A stretch of 64,000 bases of DNA from Bog-950 sp964423405 (GTDB lineage: Bacteria; Bacteroidota; Bacteroidia; Chitinophagales; LD1). Shown here piece by piece: positions 1 to 7,863 of this stretch (the first letter of the stretch is position 1; every line of letters begins with the position of its first letter). Location: positions 62,001-126,000 of the forward strand of contig CAYREY010000005.1 in assembly GCA_964423405.1 (NCBI GenBank), in the 5' to 3' direction. Made by a program: the position numbers and the translations under genes. The notes beneath the pieces were generated by a model that did no database searches, had not been told where the DNA came from, and worked only from the letters and a program-made list of their open reading frames with translations.

Positions 1-2217
1 ATCGAAGAACCAGAGTTTAAGGACATATTCCGCGTAGGTACCGTGGCCCAGATTCTGCGCATGATAAAAATGCCCGATGGCAGTACCACTGCCATTATAC
101 AGGGCCGTAACCGCTTTGCAGCCAACGATTTAATACAATCGGAGCCGTTTATTAAGGCTACTATAGAGGTACTGCACGATACCATGCCCGTAAACGATAA
201 GGAGTTTGAGGCCAGCATGATGAGTGTGAAAGAACTGGCAGGGCATATTATTAAGCTAAACCCGCAAATACCCAGCGAGGCGGGCATAGTGCTTAAAAAC
301 ATAAACAACCCGGTTACCCTTACTCACTTTATAAGTAGCAACCTCAATATATCGATACGCGAAAAGCAGGCCCTGCTGGAACTGGCCGATATGAAAGAGC
401 GCATACGCTTTGTACTGGAGCACCTGAACAAAGAGATACAGGTGCTGGAGATGAAAAACCAGATACAGGGTAAGGTGCGTCAGGAAATTGACAAACAACA
501 GCGCGATTATTTCTTATCGCAGCAGCTTAAAACCATACAGGATGAGCTGGGCATGAACAGCAGCGATAAAGATGTACAGCGCCTGCGCGAGAAAGCCGAA
601 AAAATGAACCTGCCGCTTAAAGCACGCGAGCAGGTAAATAAAGAGCTGGACAAGCTACAGCGCATGAACCCCGCCGCCGCCGAATACAGCGTTATACTTA
701 ACTATGTTGACCTGATACTGGAACTGCCCTGGGGCGTATACACCAAAGATAACTTTGACATTAAGCATGCCCGCAAGGTGCTGGATGGCGACCACTACGG
801 TATAGATAAAGTAAAGGAGCGTATACTGGAGTACCTGGCCGTGCTTAAACTAAAGGGCGATATGAAAAGCCCTATCCTTTGTTTGGTGGGCCCTCCGGGG
901 GTGGGTAAAACCAGTCTGGGCCAAAGCATAGCCCGTGCGCTGGGCCGCAAATACGGACGTATAGCACTGGGCGGCCTGCACGATGAGGCCGAAGTACGCG
1001 GCCACCGCAAAACCTACATAGGTGCTATGCCGGGCCGCATTATACAAAGCCTTAAAAAAGCCGGCAGCAGCAACGCTGTGTTTATACTGGATGAGATTGA
1101 TAAAATAGGCAGCGACTACAAAGGCGACCCCAGCAGTGCCTTGTTAGAGGTGCTGGACCCCGAGCAGAACAACGCTTTTTACGATAACTACCTGGAGCTG
1201 GAGTACGACCTTAGCAAAGTACTGTTTATTGCTACGGCCAACAGCCTGCAAACCATACAGCCCGCCCTGCGCGACCGTATGGAGATAATACAGATAGAAG
1301 GCTACTCGGTAGAAGAAAAACTGGAGATTGCCAAAAAGCACCTGCTGCCCAAGCAAATTGCCAACCACGGGCTTAAAGCCAAACAGGCTACTATTAACGA
1401 TAAAGTGCTGGAGCAACTGATTGAAGAATACACCAAAGAGAGCGGTGTGCGCGAACTGGACCGCCAGCTGGCGGCCGTTATGCGCAACGTGGCCAAAAAG
1501 GTAGCGCTGAAAGAGAAATACACACCGGCTGTAAAAAGCGAAGACCTGGGCCGTATACTGGGCCCCGAGAAGTTTGATAAAAGTATTTATACCGAAGAAA
1601 ACATACCGGGTGTATCGGTAGGGTTGGCATGGACGCCGTACGGTGGCGATATATTGTTTATAGAGGCTACGCTTAGCAAAGGCACCGGCGCAGTAACACT
1701 AACCGGTAACCTGGGCGATGTAATGAAAGAATCGGCTACTACGGCGGTTACCTTTTTAAAAGCCAACGCAGTTAAACTCGGTATTAACCCCGAGTTGTTC
1801 GGCAAGGTAAATATACACCTGCACTTTCCCGAAGGGGCTACGCCTAAAGATGGGCCAAGCGCCGGTATTACCATACTTACCGCACTGGCATCGTTGTTTA
1901 CACAGCGCAGGGTAAAACCTTTTCTGGCCATGACGGGCGAGATAACCCTGCGTGGCAAGGTAATGCCCGTAGGTGGTATTAAAGAAAAAATACTGGCGGC
2001 CCGCCGCGCCGGTATTAAGGAGATTATAATGTGCTACCGCAATGAAAAAGATGTAGAGCAGATAAACCCGGCCTACATAAAAGGCATGCGCTTTAACTTT
2101 GTAAAAACTATGGACGAAGTGGTAGAACTGGCACTAATGAAACAACGCGCGCGCAACAGCATAGACCTGGAGCAGTTTTTGGTGAAAGAAGTTAACAGCA
2201 AAGAACCAGGAAAATAG
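1..2217 (+). CDS. lon: ATP-dependent protease Lon (5' end outside the window)
   Basis: Cytoplasmic AAA+ serine protease that unfolds and degrades damaged and regulatory proteins. The reading frame is open from base 1, so the true start and roughly the first hundred residues lie upstream; the GTG at 43 is only an internal codon. Visible parts are the end of the N-terminal substrate-binding domain, a long helical linker, the AAA+ module with Walker A GPPGVGKT (889-912) and Walker B FILDEIDK, and the C-terminal protease domain. The catalytic Ser sits in PKDGPSAG (codon 1858-1860) and the catalytic Lys in GGIKEK (codon 1981-1983). All key residues are intact. A strong terminator follows the stop codon, so lon ends its transcription unit. 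Identification is secure. Confidence 0.97.
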   Translation: MEEPEFKDIFRVGTVAQILRMIKMPDGSTTAIIQGRNRFAANDLIQSEPFIKATIEVLHDTMPVNDKEFEASMMSVKELAGHIIKLNPQIPSEAGIVLKNINNPVTLTHFISSNLNISIREKQALLELADMKERIRFVLEHLNKEIQVLEMKNQIQGKVRQEIDKQQRDYFLSQQLKTIQDELGMNSSDKDVQRLREKAEKMNLPLKAREQVNKELDKLQRMNPAAAEYSVILNYVDLILELPWGVYTKDNFDIKHARKVLDGDHYGIDKVKERILEYLAVLKLKGDMKSPILCLVGPPGVGKTSLGQSIARALGRKYGRIALGGLHDEAEVRGHRKTYIGAMPGRIIQSLKKAGSSNAVFILDEIDKIGSDYKGDPSSALLEVLDPEQNNAFYDNYLELEYDLSKVLFIATANSLQTIQPALRDRMEIIQIEGYSVEEKLEIAKKHLLPKQIANHGLKAKQATINDKVLEQLIEEYTKESGVRELDRQLAAVMRNVAKKVALKEKYTPAVKSEDLGRILGPEKFDKSIYTEENIPGVSVGLAWTPYGGDILFIEATLSKGTGAVTLTGNLGDVMKESATTAVTFLKANAVKLGINPELFGKVNIHLHFPEGATPKDGPSAGITILTALASLFTQRRVKPFLAMTGEITLRGKVMPVGGIKEKILAARRAGIKEIIMCYRNEKDVEQINPAYIKGMRFNFVKTMDEVVELALMKQRARNSIDLEQFLVKEVNSKEPGK

Positions 2218-2242
2218 AACCAAGAACCTGGAGCATAGATAC

Positions 2243-2280
2243 AACCCGCCTCATCGTATTGATGGGGCGGGTTTATTTTT
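2243..2280 (+). terminator. Intrinsic terminator after lon
   Basis: A 13-bp stem (2243-2255 pairing with 2261-2273, one G-T pair) closes a 5-nt loop and is followed by TATTTTT. It lies 25 bases past the lon stop codon. Confidence 0.85.
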
Positions 2281-2473
2281 GTAGGGCATACCAAATACAG
2301 TTGCCACTAATACACGAATAAATGCTGGCGGCTAAATACGTTTTAACCATTAAGTACATTAAGGGTATTAAGAATGTTGGTAAGGTAGAGGCTGTTGACT
2401 GAACCGTAATTTATAAGATTAATAGCAAAGTGGTGCCACCAATCAACACTTACTGTTTTTACATGCTTATTTA
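2281..2473. repeat. Intergenic spacer with a copy of the composite TTAACCACTAAG repeat
   Basis: No gene is visible between lon and the DinB-like gene. Bases about 2338-2400 (TTTTAACCATTAAGTACATT onwards, ending GGCTGTTGA) match the composite repeat found at 9149-9198, 9209-9280 and 9451-9523, where the same order occurs: AACCACTAAG, two or three AAG-type steps, then GGCTGTTGA. The copy is diverged. Function is unknown; it is probably an interspersed non-autonomous repeat. Confidence 0.5.
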
Positions 2474-3031
2474 CTACCCCGGAAATTGCGGGTGTTGTAA
2501 TACATTTTTAGCCTGTTGCAGGTGGCGCTGTTCGTGGCCGGCCAGTATAATAAGCAGGTCGTGCAGGCTGTAGGTTATAAGCCCCTGCGCTGGCGATGAA
2601 ACGATCGTTTTGTTTAAATCAGCATCATCCAGTTTAGCTATAACAGCACTTAACTGTAATTGCTGTTTATTAAAATCGGCTACTATGGTTGCCGGCAAAT
2701 TACTTTGCGCAGGCGCAAAAGCGGGTGGGTTTTTCATGGGTTTACCTACCACCGGGCCGGTTTTCCTTATCAGATAGTTGCCAAACCACCGCGATATAAA
2801 ACCAATATTCTGATATAAGCTGTTGCGGTACTTACGCGTTATTATTGCATTAAACTGCGGGTAATAGGTGTTGTTAGATACAATGAGGTGGTCCAGGCAC
2901 TGTGCAATACTCCATTTTTCGGGAGCAGGTTTCCAGTTTAATTGCAGTACAGTAAGGTTGCCAAACAACTTATGGGCTTCGGTGGTTACTGCATCCAGCG
3001 TTATCAGCGTGCGTTCTATCTGTTCCTGCAT
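2474..3031 (-). CDS. DinB-family (DinB_2) putative metal-dependent protein
   Basis: A 185-residue soluble four-helix-bundle protein of the DinB/YfiT superfamily. Members bind a divalent metal through three histidines, and many are thiol-dependent enzymes or of unknown function. The expected triad is visible: His48 in CLDHLIVSN, and His166 and His170 in GHEQRHLQQA near the C-terminus. The N-terminal segment NWKPAPEKWSIAQCLDHL is the typical family opening. It is transcribed leftwards, 36 bp downstream of nothing coding on its own strand, and the LytTR regulator follows it on the other side with a 36-bp gap. It may therefore be read through from the same region or have its own promoter. The substrate cannot be told from sequence. 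Confidence 0.85.
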   Translation of the reverse strand: MQEQIERTLITLDAVTTEAHKLFGNLTVLQLNWKPAPEKWSIAQCLDHLIVSNNTYYPQFNAIITRKYRNSLYQNIGFISRWFGNYLIRKTGPVVGKPMKNPPAFAPAQSNLPATIVADFNKQQLQLSAVIAKLDDADLNKTIVSSPAQGLITYSLHDLLIILAGHEQRHLQQAKNVLQHPQFPG

Positions 3032-3067
3032 ATATGGGGTATTGTGTGTAATGCGTAATAGGTCTGT

Positions 3068-3835
3068 TTACTGGTCCAGCCAGTTTACAAATTCATTGGC
3101 CTTCTCGCGGCTTACATCGGCGTGTACATGCTTATCGCATTTCAGGTGTACTTCTATTTTGCCGGTGTCGTGCTTGCGGTAGGTTTCTATCTGATCTATA
3201 TTAATTATCATCTGCCGGTTAGCCCTGAAGAATTTTTTAGGGTTTACTACTTCTTCTATCTCATCTATAGTGTTGTAATCGGTTACCAGTTTTTCGTTAT
3301 CGGTAGTTACCAGGTATATGATGGTATCTTTTACAAAGTAGGCAACTTTACTTTCGGGTAGCGGCACTATGCCGGCTTTATAGTGCGCCAGAAAACGCTC
3401 CTTATACTTCGGCGAATCGCCTTTACCATACGCCGATACAAACGATTGCAGTTGCTCGGCCACGGCGGTTGTATTCTGCCCGTGGTATTTTTTGTATTTC
3501 TCTATAGCCAGTTGCAACTGGTCCTTATCTACGGGTTTAAGCAGGTAATCTACGCTGTTCACCTTAAAGGCGCGGATGGCATACTCGTTATACGCCGTGG
3601 TAAACACTACCGGCCGCTCAATTTTTACTTTATCAAAAATATCGAAGCTAACGCCATCGGCCAGTTGTATATCCATAAAAAACAGGTCGGGCTGTTCGTT
3701 CTCTTTAATCCATTTAACCGCCGACTCTACCGAATCGAGCGAGTTAATTACCTCGGCAGCAGGTTCTATCTGCTTAATCATCCGTATCAGGTTTTTGGCC
3801 ACCAGCGGCTCATCTTCTATTACTACAACTTTCAT
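3068..3835 (-). CDS. LytTR-family response regulator
   Basis: Two-domain transcription regulator of the LytR/AlgR (LytTR) class, 255 residues. The receiver domain (1-~120) has the acidic pocket VIEDEP, the phosphoacceptor Asp55 in FFMDIQLAD, Thr79/Thr80 and Lys100 in YLLKPVD. The LytTR DNA-binding domain (~147-255) includes FFRANRQMIINI. The upstream in-frame Met (3844) would add only Met-Arg-Tyr, so the start directly before KVVVIEDEP was chosen. The gene lies 53 bp downstream of a LytS-type kinase and is certainly its partner. The pair ends an operon encoding an ABC exporter, so it probably controls, or senses the state of, that transporter (inference). Confidence 0.95.
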   Translation of the reverse strand: MKVVVIEDEPLVAKNLIRMIKQIEPAAEVINSLDSVESAVKWIKENEQPDLFFMDIQLADGVSFDIFDKVKIERPVVFTTAYNEYAIRAFKVNSVDYLLKPVDKDQLQLAIEKYKKYHGQNTTAVAEQLQSFVSAYGKGDSPKYKERFLAHYKAGIVPLPESKVAYFVKDTIIYLVTTDNEKLVTDYNTIDEIEEVVNPKKFFRANRQMIINIDQIETYRKHDTGKIEVHLKCDKHVHADVSREKANEFVNWLDQ

Positions 3836-3888
3836 ATATCGCAATTGATTAAATAAACAGTAACATCAAACACTGCGGGGGGCAGCAA

Positions 3889-4929
3889 CTAAATTAAAGG
3901 AATTTTTATCTCGTACGAATCGGGGGTTTCTACTACCTCTACGGGCCTGTCGCTTACATAACGGTACAGGTTGCGCAGGTTTTCCAGCCCCAGCTTGTTA
4001 GATACTTCTATAGCGTGCTTGCGTTGCAGGTTATTGGTAACCGAAAGGTAACCACCGGTAGTGCTTACTATAATATGCAAGGGGCTATCCTTAGAAGTGG
4101 TATTGTGCTTTACGGCATTCTCCAGCAGTATCTGTAGGGTTACCGGCACTATCATTCGTTCTTTACCAGAGTCTTCAATTTCAAATGTAACCCGTAGCCC
4201 ATCGCCAAAGCGTGTTTCGAGCAGCTTTACGTAGTGGTTTACAAAGTTCATTTCTTTTTGCAGTGTTACCAGGTGTTTCTCTTTATTCTCCAGCACATAG
4301 CGGTACACTTTAGATAGCTGCTGCAAAAAATCGGAAGCCAGTTGCGGGTTTTCAAATATCAGCGAGTTAAGCGATGACAGGGCATTGAAAAGAAAATGCG
4401 GGTTCAACTGGTTTTTCAGATTATCGTATTGCACTATGGCTTTCTCTTTCTCAAGTTCGGCGGCTATAATGCGCTCTTGTTTCCAACGCACAAAAAAGTG
4501 GTAACCAAAAATAGAGAGGATAACACTTAGCACCATAAAAATATTGAGCGCTATGGTGGCGGCCCACAGTTCGCGGGTAAGTTGTATGGGTATTTTATCG
4601 GCAAATAATATTGCCGGTATAATACGCAGTATCATTATTACCGTAATGGTTACGCCAAACTGCAGGGCAATACGTTTAAACGGGTTTACCTCAAATGGAT
4701 AAATGCCATCCAGGTAAATGTCTATAGCGCGTACTATGTAGCCAAAAAAACCAATGGCCAGCAGCCCCACCGCGCTGGTTATGGCATGCCAGGTCATGCT
4801 TTGCTCTAAAAAAAAGAACGTTTTAACCGTGGTAAAAACAAGATATATCACCAGTATAATGCCCAGTGCAATTTTTGTTTCGCCTTTAAGTTTCAGCCGT
4901 TCCATGCTGTTTAGTTTGTTAAGCCCCAT
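3889..4929 (-). CDS. LytS-type sensor histidine kinase
   Basis: Membrane sensor kinase of the His_kinase (PF06580)/HATPase_c class, 346 residues. Four hydrophobic segments at about 19-40, 48-68, 86-110 and 122-146 form the sensor; there is no large extracellular domain. The phosphoacceptor is His178 in LKNQLNPHFLFNALSS. The ATP-binding part has the N-box LLENAVKHN (Asn271) and the G-box-like GLENLRNLY. The start codon overlaps the stop of the upstream ATPase gene by one base (TAATG), which indicates translational coupling. An internal Met9 is an alternative start. Linked to a LytTR regulator and an ABC exporter, it probably responds to an envelope or membrane signal (inference). Confidence 0.94.
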   Translation of the reverse strand: MGLNKLNSMERLKLKGETKIALGIILVIYLVFTTVKTFFFLEQSMTWHAITSAVGLLAIGFFGYIVRAIDIYLDGIYPFEVNPFKRIALQFGVTITVIMILRIIPAILFADKIPIQLTRELWAATIALNIFMVLSVILSIFGYHFFVRWKQERIIAAELEKEKAIVQYDNLKNQLNPHFLFNALSSLNSLIFENPQLASDFLQQLSKVYRYVLENKEKHLVTLQKEMNFVNHYVKLLETRFGDGLRVTFEIEDSGKERMIVPVTLQILLENAVKHNTTSKDSPLHIIVSTTGGYLSVTNNLQRKHAIEVSNKLGLENLRNLYRYVSDRPVEVVETPDSYEIKIPLI

Positions 4930-5675
4930 TATCCACCGTTTACAATTTCACCATCTTTCATTTCAATAATCCGGTCGCTGTTTTGGGCAAACTCGTTATC
5001 GTGCGTTACCGATATAATGGTTTGCCCCCGGTCGCGCGCCAGGCCACGTAATATATCAAAAACTATCTGTGTATTTACCGAATCGAGGTTGCCGGTAGGT
5101 TCATCGCCCATAATAATGGTGGGGTCGTTAACCAGAGCGCGGGCTATGGCCACGCGCTGTTGTTGCCCGCCCGATAGTTTAGACGATAGCTTGGTGGCAA
5201 ACTTATCCATATCCAGCCATTTCAGTTTTTCGTAGGCGCGGTCTTCACATTCGCTTTTGCTGTACTTGCCCAGTTTTTCGGCGGGCAGCATTACATTTTT
5301 TAAAGCCGAAAACTCGGGCAGCAAAAAGTGAAACTGAAACACAAAGCCAATATGCTCGTTACGAAAACGAGCCAGCTCGTTTTGTGTTTTACCGGTAAGC
5401 AATACGTTGTTTACATACATTTGACCGGTGTAATCCGTATCCATAGTAGATAGTAAATACAACAGGGTAGATTTACCACAACCGCTTTTACCTACTATAG
5501 ACACAAACTCGCCACGCTTTACCTCAAAGCTTACATCTTTCAGCACATGAAACTCCTCGGGCTCGTAAAAGTATTTATTAAGCTTTACGGCTTTTAATAC
5601 GGCATCAGCGGCCCCTCCAAACCTCCCCAAAAGGGAGGCTTTAGTGTTGTCATTACTTGCTTTATCTGTGCTCAT
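4929..5675 (-). CDS. ABC transporter ATP-binding protein, LolD/MacB type
   Basis: Cytoplasmic ATPase of a LolCDE/MacB-type exporter that drives an FtsX-like permease. Walker A GKSGCGKST (62-70), Q-loop Gln114, signature LSGGQQQR (167-174), Walker B IIMGDE (187-192) followed by PTGNLD, and the H-loop His225 are all present. The N-terminus is odd. The family fold begins around residue 26 (VLKAVKLNKYF), but residues about 11-23 are encoded by a palindromic repeat element (5610-5645), and no in-frame ATG or GTG lies between it and the conserved part. The element therefore seems to have become part of the gene. The permease lies just upstream, with a 42-bp gap filled by a second repeat, and the kinase overlaps downstream. 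Confidence 0.95.
   Translation of the reverse strand: MSTDKASNDNTKASLLGRFGGAADAVLKAVKLNKYFYEPEEFHVLKDVSFEVKRGEFVSIVGKSGCGKSTLLYLLSTMDTDYTGQMYVNNVLLTGKTQNELARFRNEHIGFVFQFHFLLPEFSALKNVMLPAEKLGKYSKSECEDRAYEKLKWLDMDKFATKLSSKLSGGQQQRVAIARALVNDPTIIMGDEPTGNLDSVNTQIVFDILRGLARDRGQTIISVTHDNEFAQNSDRIIEMKDGEIVNGG
5610..5645. repeat. Palindromic interspersed repeat inside the ATPase coding sequence
   Basis: On the minus strand the core is CCTCCCTTTTGGGGAGG (a near-perfect inverted repeat) followed by TTTGGAGGGGCC. It belongs to the same broad style as the CCTCCCTTGAGGGAGG and CCCCCTAAAGGGGG elements at 9119-9140, 9267-9315 and 9514-9559. It is translated in frame as the N-terminal Lys-Ala-Ser-Leu-Leu-Gly-Arg-Phe-Gly-Gly part of the ATPase. 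Confidence 0.75.
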
Positions 5676-5685
5676 AGTTTTACTT

Positions 5686-5715
5686 TTTTTCCCCTTTGGG
5701 GGGTAGGGGGCTGCA
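5686..5715. repeat. Palindromic repeat between permease and ATPase genes
   Basis: CCCCTTTGGGGGGTAGGGGG (5691-5710) fills most of the 42-bp space between the permease stop and the ATPase start. On the minus strand the order is AGCCCCCTACC then CCCCAAAGGGG then a run of A. It is of the same kind as the 9119-9140 element. Confidence 0.65.
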
Positions 5716-5717
5716 TT

Positions 5718-6974
5718 TTATCCTCTCAATATCGCCACCGGATCTACCTTGCCTGCTTTTATGCTTGGCATCAGCCCGGCTATAAAGGTGGTTACAATAC
5801 CAAAGCCCAACCCAAAGGCATAGTGCTTAACATGAAACACCACCGGAAAATGTGTGATGCTTATAAATTCATTTTTGGGAAATGGCAGGCTGTACACGCC
5901 ACTGCTCATTAAAAAGCCCAGCAACAGCCCACTGATAGCCCCAAACAACCCAATGGTAACACTCTCGGTTAAAAATATCTGCCGTATATCGGCCGATGAA
6001 AAACCTTCGGCTTTCAGTATGGCAATATCTTTCAGTTTGTTTTGTATGGTCATGCTCATAATGTTGTAGATACCGAAACCGGCCACAACCAACAACGTGA
6101 ACGATACTACAATGGTCATTACATTACGGATGGTGATAGACACCATAGCACTGGCGTTGGTGGTTTGCCAATCGTCGGCTTTGTAGCCATACCGGGTTGC
6201 AAATTCCTTTGACACTTCAGTTGACTGATCGAAGTTTTTCAGCTTTATAGATATCTCAGTTATGTACTGGTTATCCTTACCCAACAGTTGCTGCACCTTG
6301 CTAAGGTTTACATAGCTTTTTACATTATCCAGCGAGCCGATACCGAACTGAAAGGTACCCACCAGCCTGAACCGCATAGAATTGCCGTTGGGCGATGCCA
6401 GTGTAACAATGTCGCCTACCTGTACATTCAGCTTGCTTGCCAGGCCGTGGCCCATCAGTATGCCGTTGTCAACGGTCAGCAAGTTTTCTATTCTACCGGT
6501 TTTCATTTTACTGTTCAGTCCGGTCAGCTGTGCCTCTTCAATAATGTTTACACCGTTCAGCGAGCCGTTAATCTGCACCGGTCCGCTTACATAAAACACC
6601 TGTGTAGATAGCTGTGGGCTAACCGCCAGTATGCGTGCATCTTTATCCAGGTCTTCCAGTATGCGTGCCGAGTTGCGGATGCTGGGGGTAATATCTTTAG
6701 GCTTGGGGTGGTGCACTATGTTCATTACCCGGCTGGTATCGCTTATATCATCCAGTATAGAGTGGCTGAAATCGGTTTTAATATCATTGTACATGCGTAC
6801 ATCGGGGGTAGATGACAGCATGGTATCTTCCAGAAACTCGTTAAAGCCCTGCATAAAGCTTATCATCAGTATATACATACCAATACCAAACGTAACGCCC
6901 AGCATAGCTATAAGCGTTTGCCGTGGTTTGGCCAGCAGGTGGGTTTTGGCTATTTCGAAGTTTACACTAAGCAT
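5718..6974 (-). CDS. ABC transporter permease, FtsX/LolE-MacB type
   Basis: Inner-membrane subunit of a type VII-like ABC exporter, 418 residues. There is an N-terminal transmembrane helix (~20-42), a large periplasmic MacB_PCD-like domain (~43-280), and the three-helix FtsX module at the C-terminus (~283-310, ~335-360, ~385-405), ending in the typical IKAGKVDPVAILRG. Such permeases transmit ATPase motion to the periplasm, to extract lipoproteins or push substrates through an outer-membrane channel. The membrane-fusion protein (7864-8982) is encoded in the same operon, so a MacAB-like tripartite pump is more likely than LolCDE. No TolC-like gene is in the window. The start codon abuts the stop of the hydrolase gene with no spacing. 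Confidence 0.93.
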   Translation of the reverse strand: MLSVNFEIAKTHLLAKPRQTLIAMLGVTFGIGMYILMISFMQGFNEFLEDTMLSSTPDVRMYNDIKTDFSHSILDDISDTSRVMNIVHHPKPKDITPSIRNSARILEDLDKDARILAVSPQLSTQVFYVSGPVQINGSLNGVNIIEEAQLTGLNSKMKTGRIENLLTVDNGILMGHGLASKLNVQVGDIVTLASPNGNSMRFRLVGTFQFGIGSLDNVKSYVNLSKVQQLLGKDNQYITEISIKLKNFDQSTEVSKEFATRYGYKADDWQTTNASAMVSITIRNVMTIVVSFTLLVVAGFGIYNIMSMTIQNKLKDIAILKAEGFSSADIRQIFLTESVTIGLFGAISGLLLGFLMSSGVYSLPFPKNEFISITHFPVVFHVKHYAFGLGFGIVTTFIAGLMPSIKAGKVDPVAILRG

Positions 6975-7844
6975 TTACGATACAAATTTTTTGAGTTCAC
7001 GGGTTACTTCTTCATGTGCTTCGTCCTGTACAAAGTGGCCGGCATCTATTTTAACTGCTGCTGCATATCTGAATTTTGATAGAAAGCGGTTCAGAAACTT
7101 TACAGGCACAAACTTGTCTAACTCACCCCACAAAAATAGCATGGGCTTACCCGAAAGCACATCGGCTTTGTTCCATAGTTTTTCAAACCAGTCCTGATCG
7201 TTCAGCAGCGATTTGGCAAAGGCAATGGTGCCCATACGTTCCGATGGCTTACTAAATGGTTTCAGGTAGTGGGCGTGTATGGCTTTGGTTAAAGTAGCCT
7301 TGTTGCCCCAGCTTTGCGGCACCAGCACACGCGCCGAAAAATTAAGGTACTTATACAGCAATGGCAGCAGTGGCGATTTAAGCACCCGCTCGGCTTGTTT
7401 ATATTCCGGTTCGTGGCGGGTAGCAAACAGCCAGGTGTTGAGCACTACCAGTTTTTTAATTTTAGCCGGGTGCTGCACGGCATAGTTAATGCCTATGGGG
7501 CCGCCAAAATCGTGTACTACCAGTGTAAACGAGTTTAGCTGTAGCTTATCTATCAGCATAGCCAGGTTTTCGCAATGCTGTAAAAGGCTGTAGTTGTAGT
7601 CTTCGGGTTTATCCGACAGGCCAAAGCCAATATGATCGGGCGCAATACACCGGTGTGTTTTGCTCAGCTCTTTTATCTGGTGCCTGAAATCGAACGACCA
7701 CGATGGCGTGCCGTGTACAAACAGCAGCACCTCGCCGCTACCTTCATCTACATAGTGCATGTTGGCCCCGGGCAGTGGCAGGTAGTGGCTCCGGAAAGGG
7801 TATTCCTTTCTATCAACCCAGTTATATGTATTGTCGGCCTGCAT
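6975..7844 (-). CDS. Alpha/beta hydrolase, haloalkane dehalogenase-like
   Basis: Soluble alpha/beta-fold hydrolase of 289 residues with no signal peptide. The nucleophile elbow is VVHDFGGPIG, so the nucleophile is Asp112 and not Ser. HGTPSWSFDFR (oxyanion side) precedes it, and the acid and base are probably Asp243 (GELDKFVP) and His270 (DAGHF). An Asp nucleophile is characteristic of haloalkane dehalogenases, fluoroacetate dehalogenases and epoxide hydrolases; the HGTPSWSF motif favours the first. The substrate is not certain. The gene sits unusually inside a transporter operon, 19 bp after the membrane-fusion protein gene and directly adjoining the permease gene, so it is co-expressed with them. 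Confidence 0.9.
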   Translation of the reverse strand: MQADNTYNWVDRKEYPFRSHYLPLPGANMHYVDEGSGEVLLFVHGTPSWSFDFRHQIKELSKTHRCIAPDHIGFGLSDKPEDYNYSLLQHCENLAMLIDKLQLNSFTLVVHDFGGPIGINYAVQHPAKIKKLVVLNTWLFATRHEPEYKQAERVLKSPLLPLLYKYLNFSARVLVPQSWGNKATLTKAIHAHYLKPFSKPSERMGTIAFAKSLLNDQDWFEKLWNKADVLSGKPMLFLWGELDKFVPVKFLNRFLSKFRYAAAVKIDAGHFVQDEAHEEVTRELKKFVS

Positions 7845-7863
7845 GGTTAGCTGAATGTTTTTG

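Noticed and set aside
43..45. GTG at 43 as the start of lon
   Set aside because: The frame continues open upstream to base 1 with Lon-like residues, so the gene starts outside the window.
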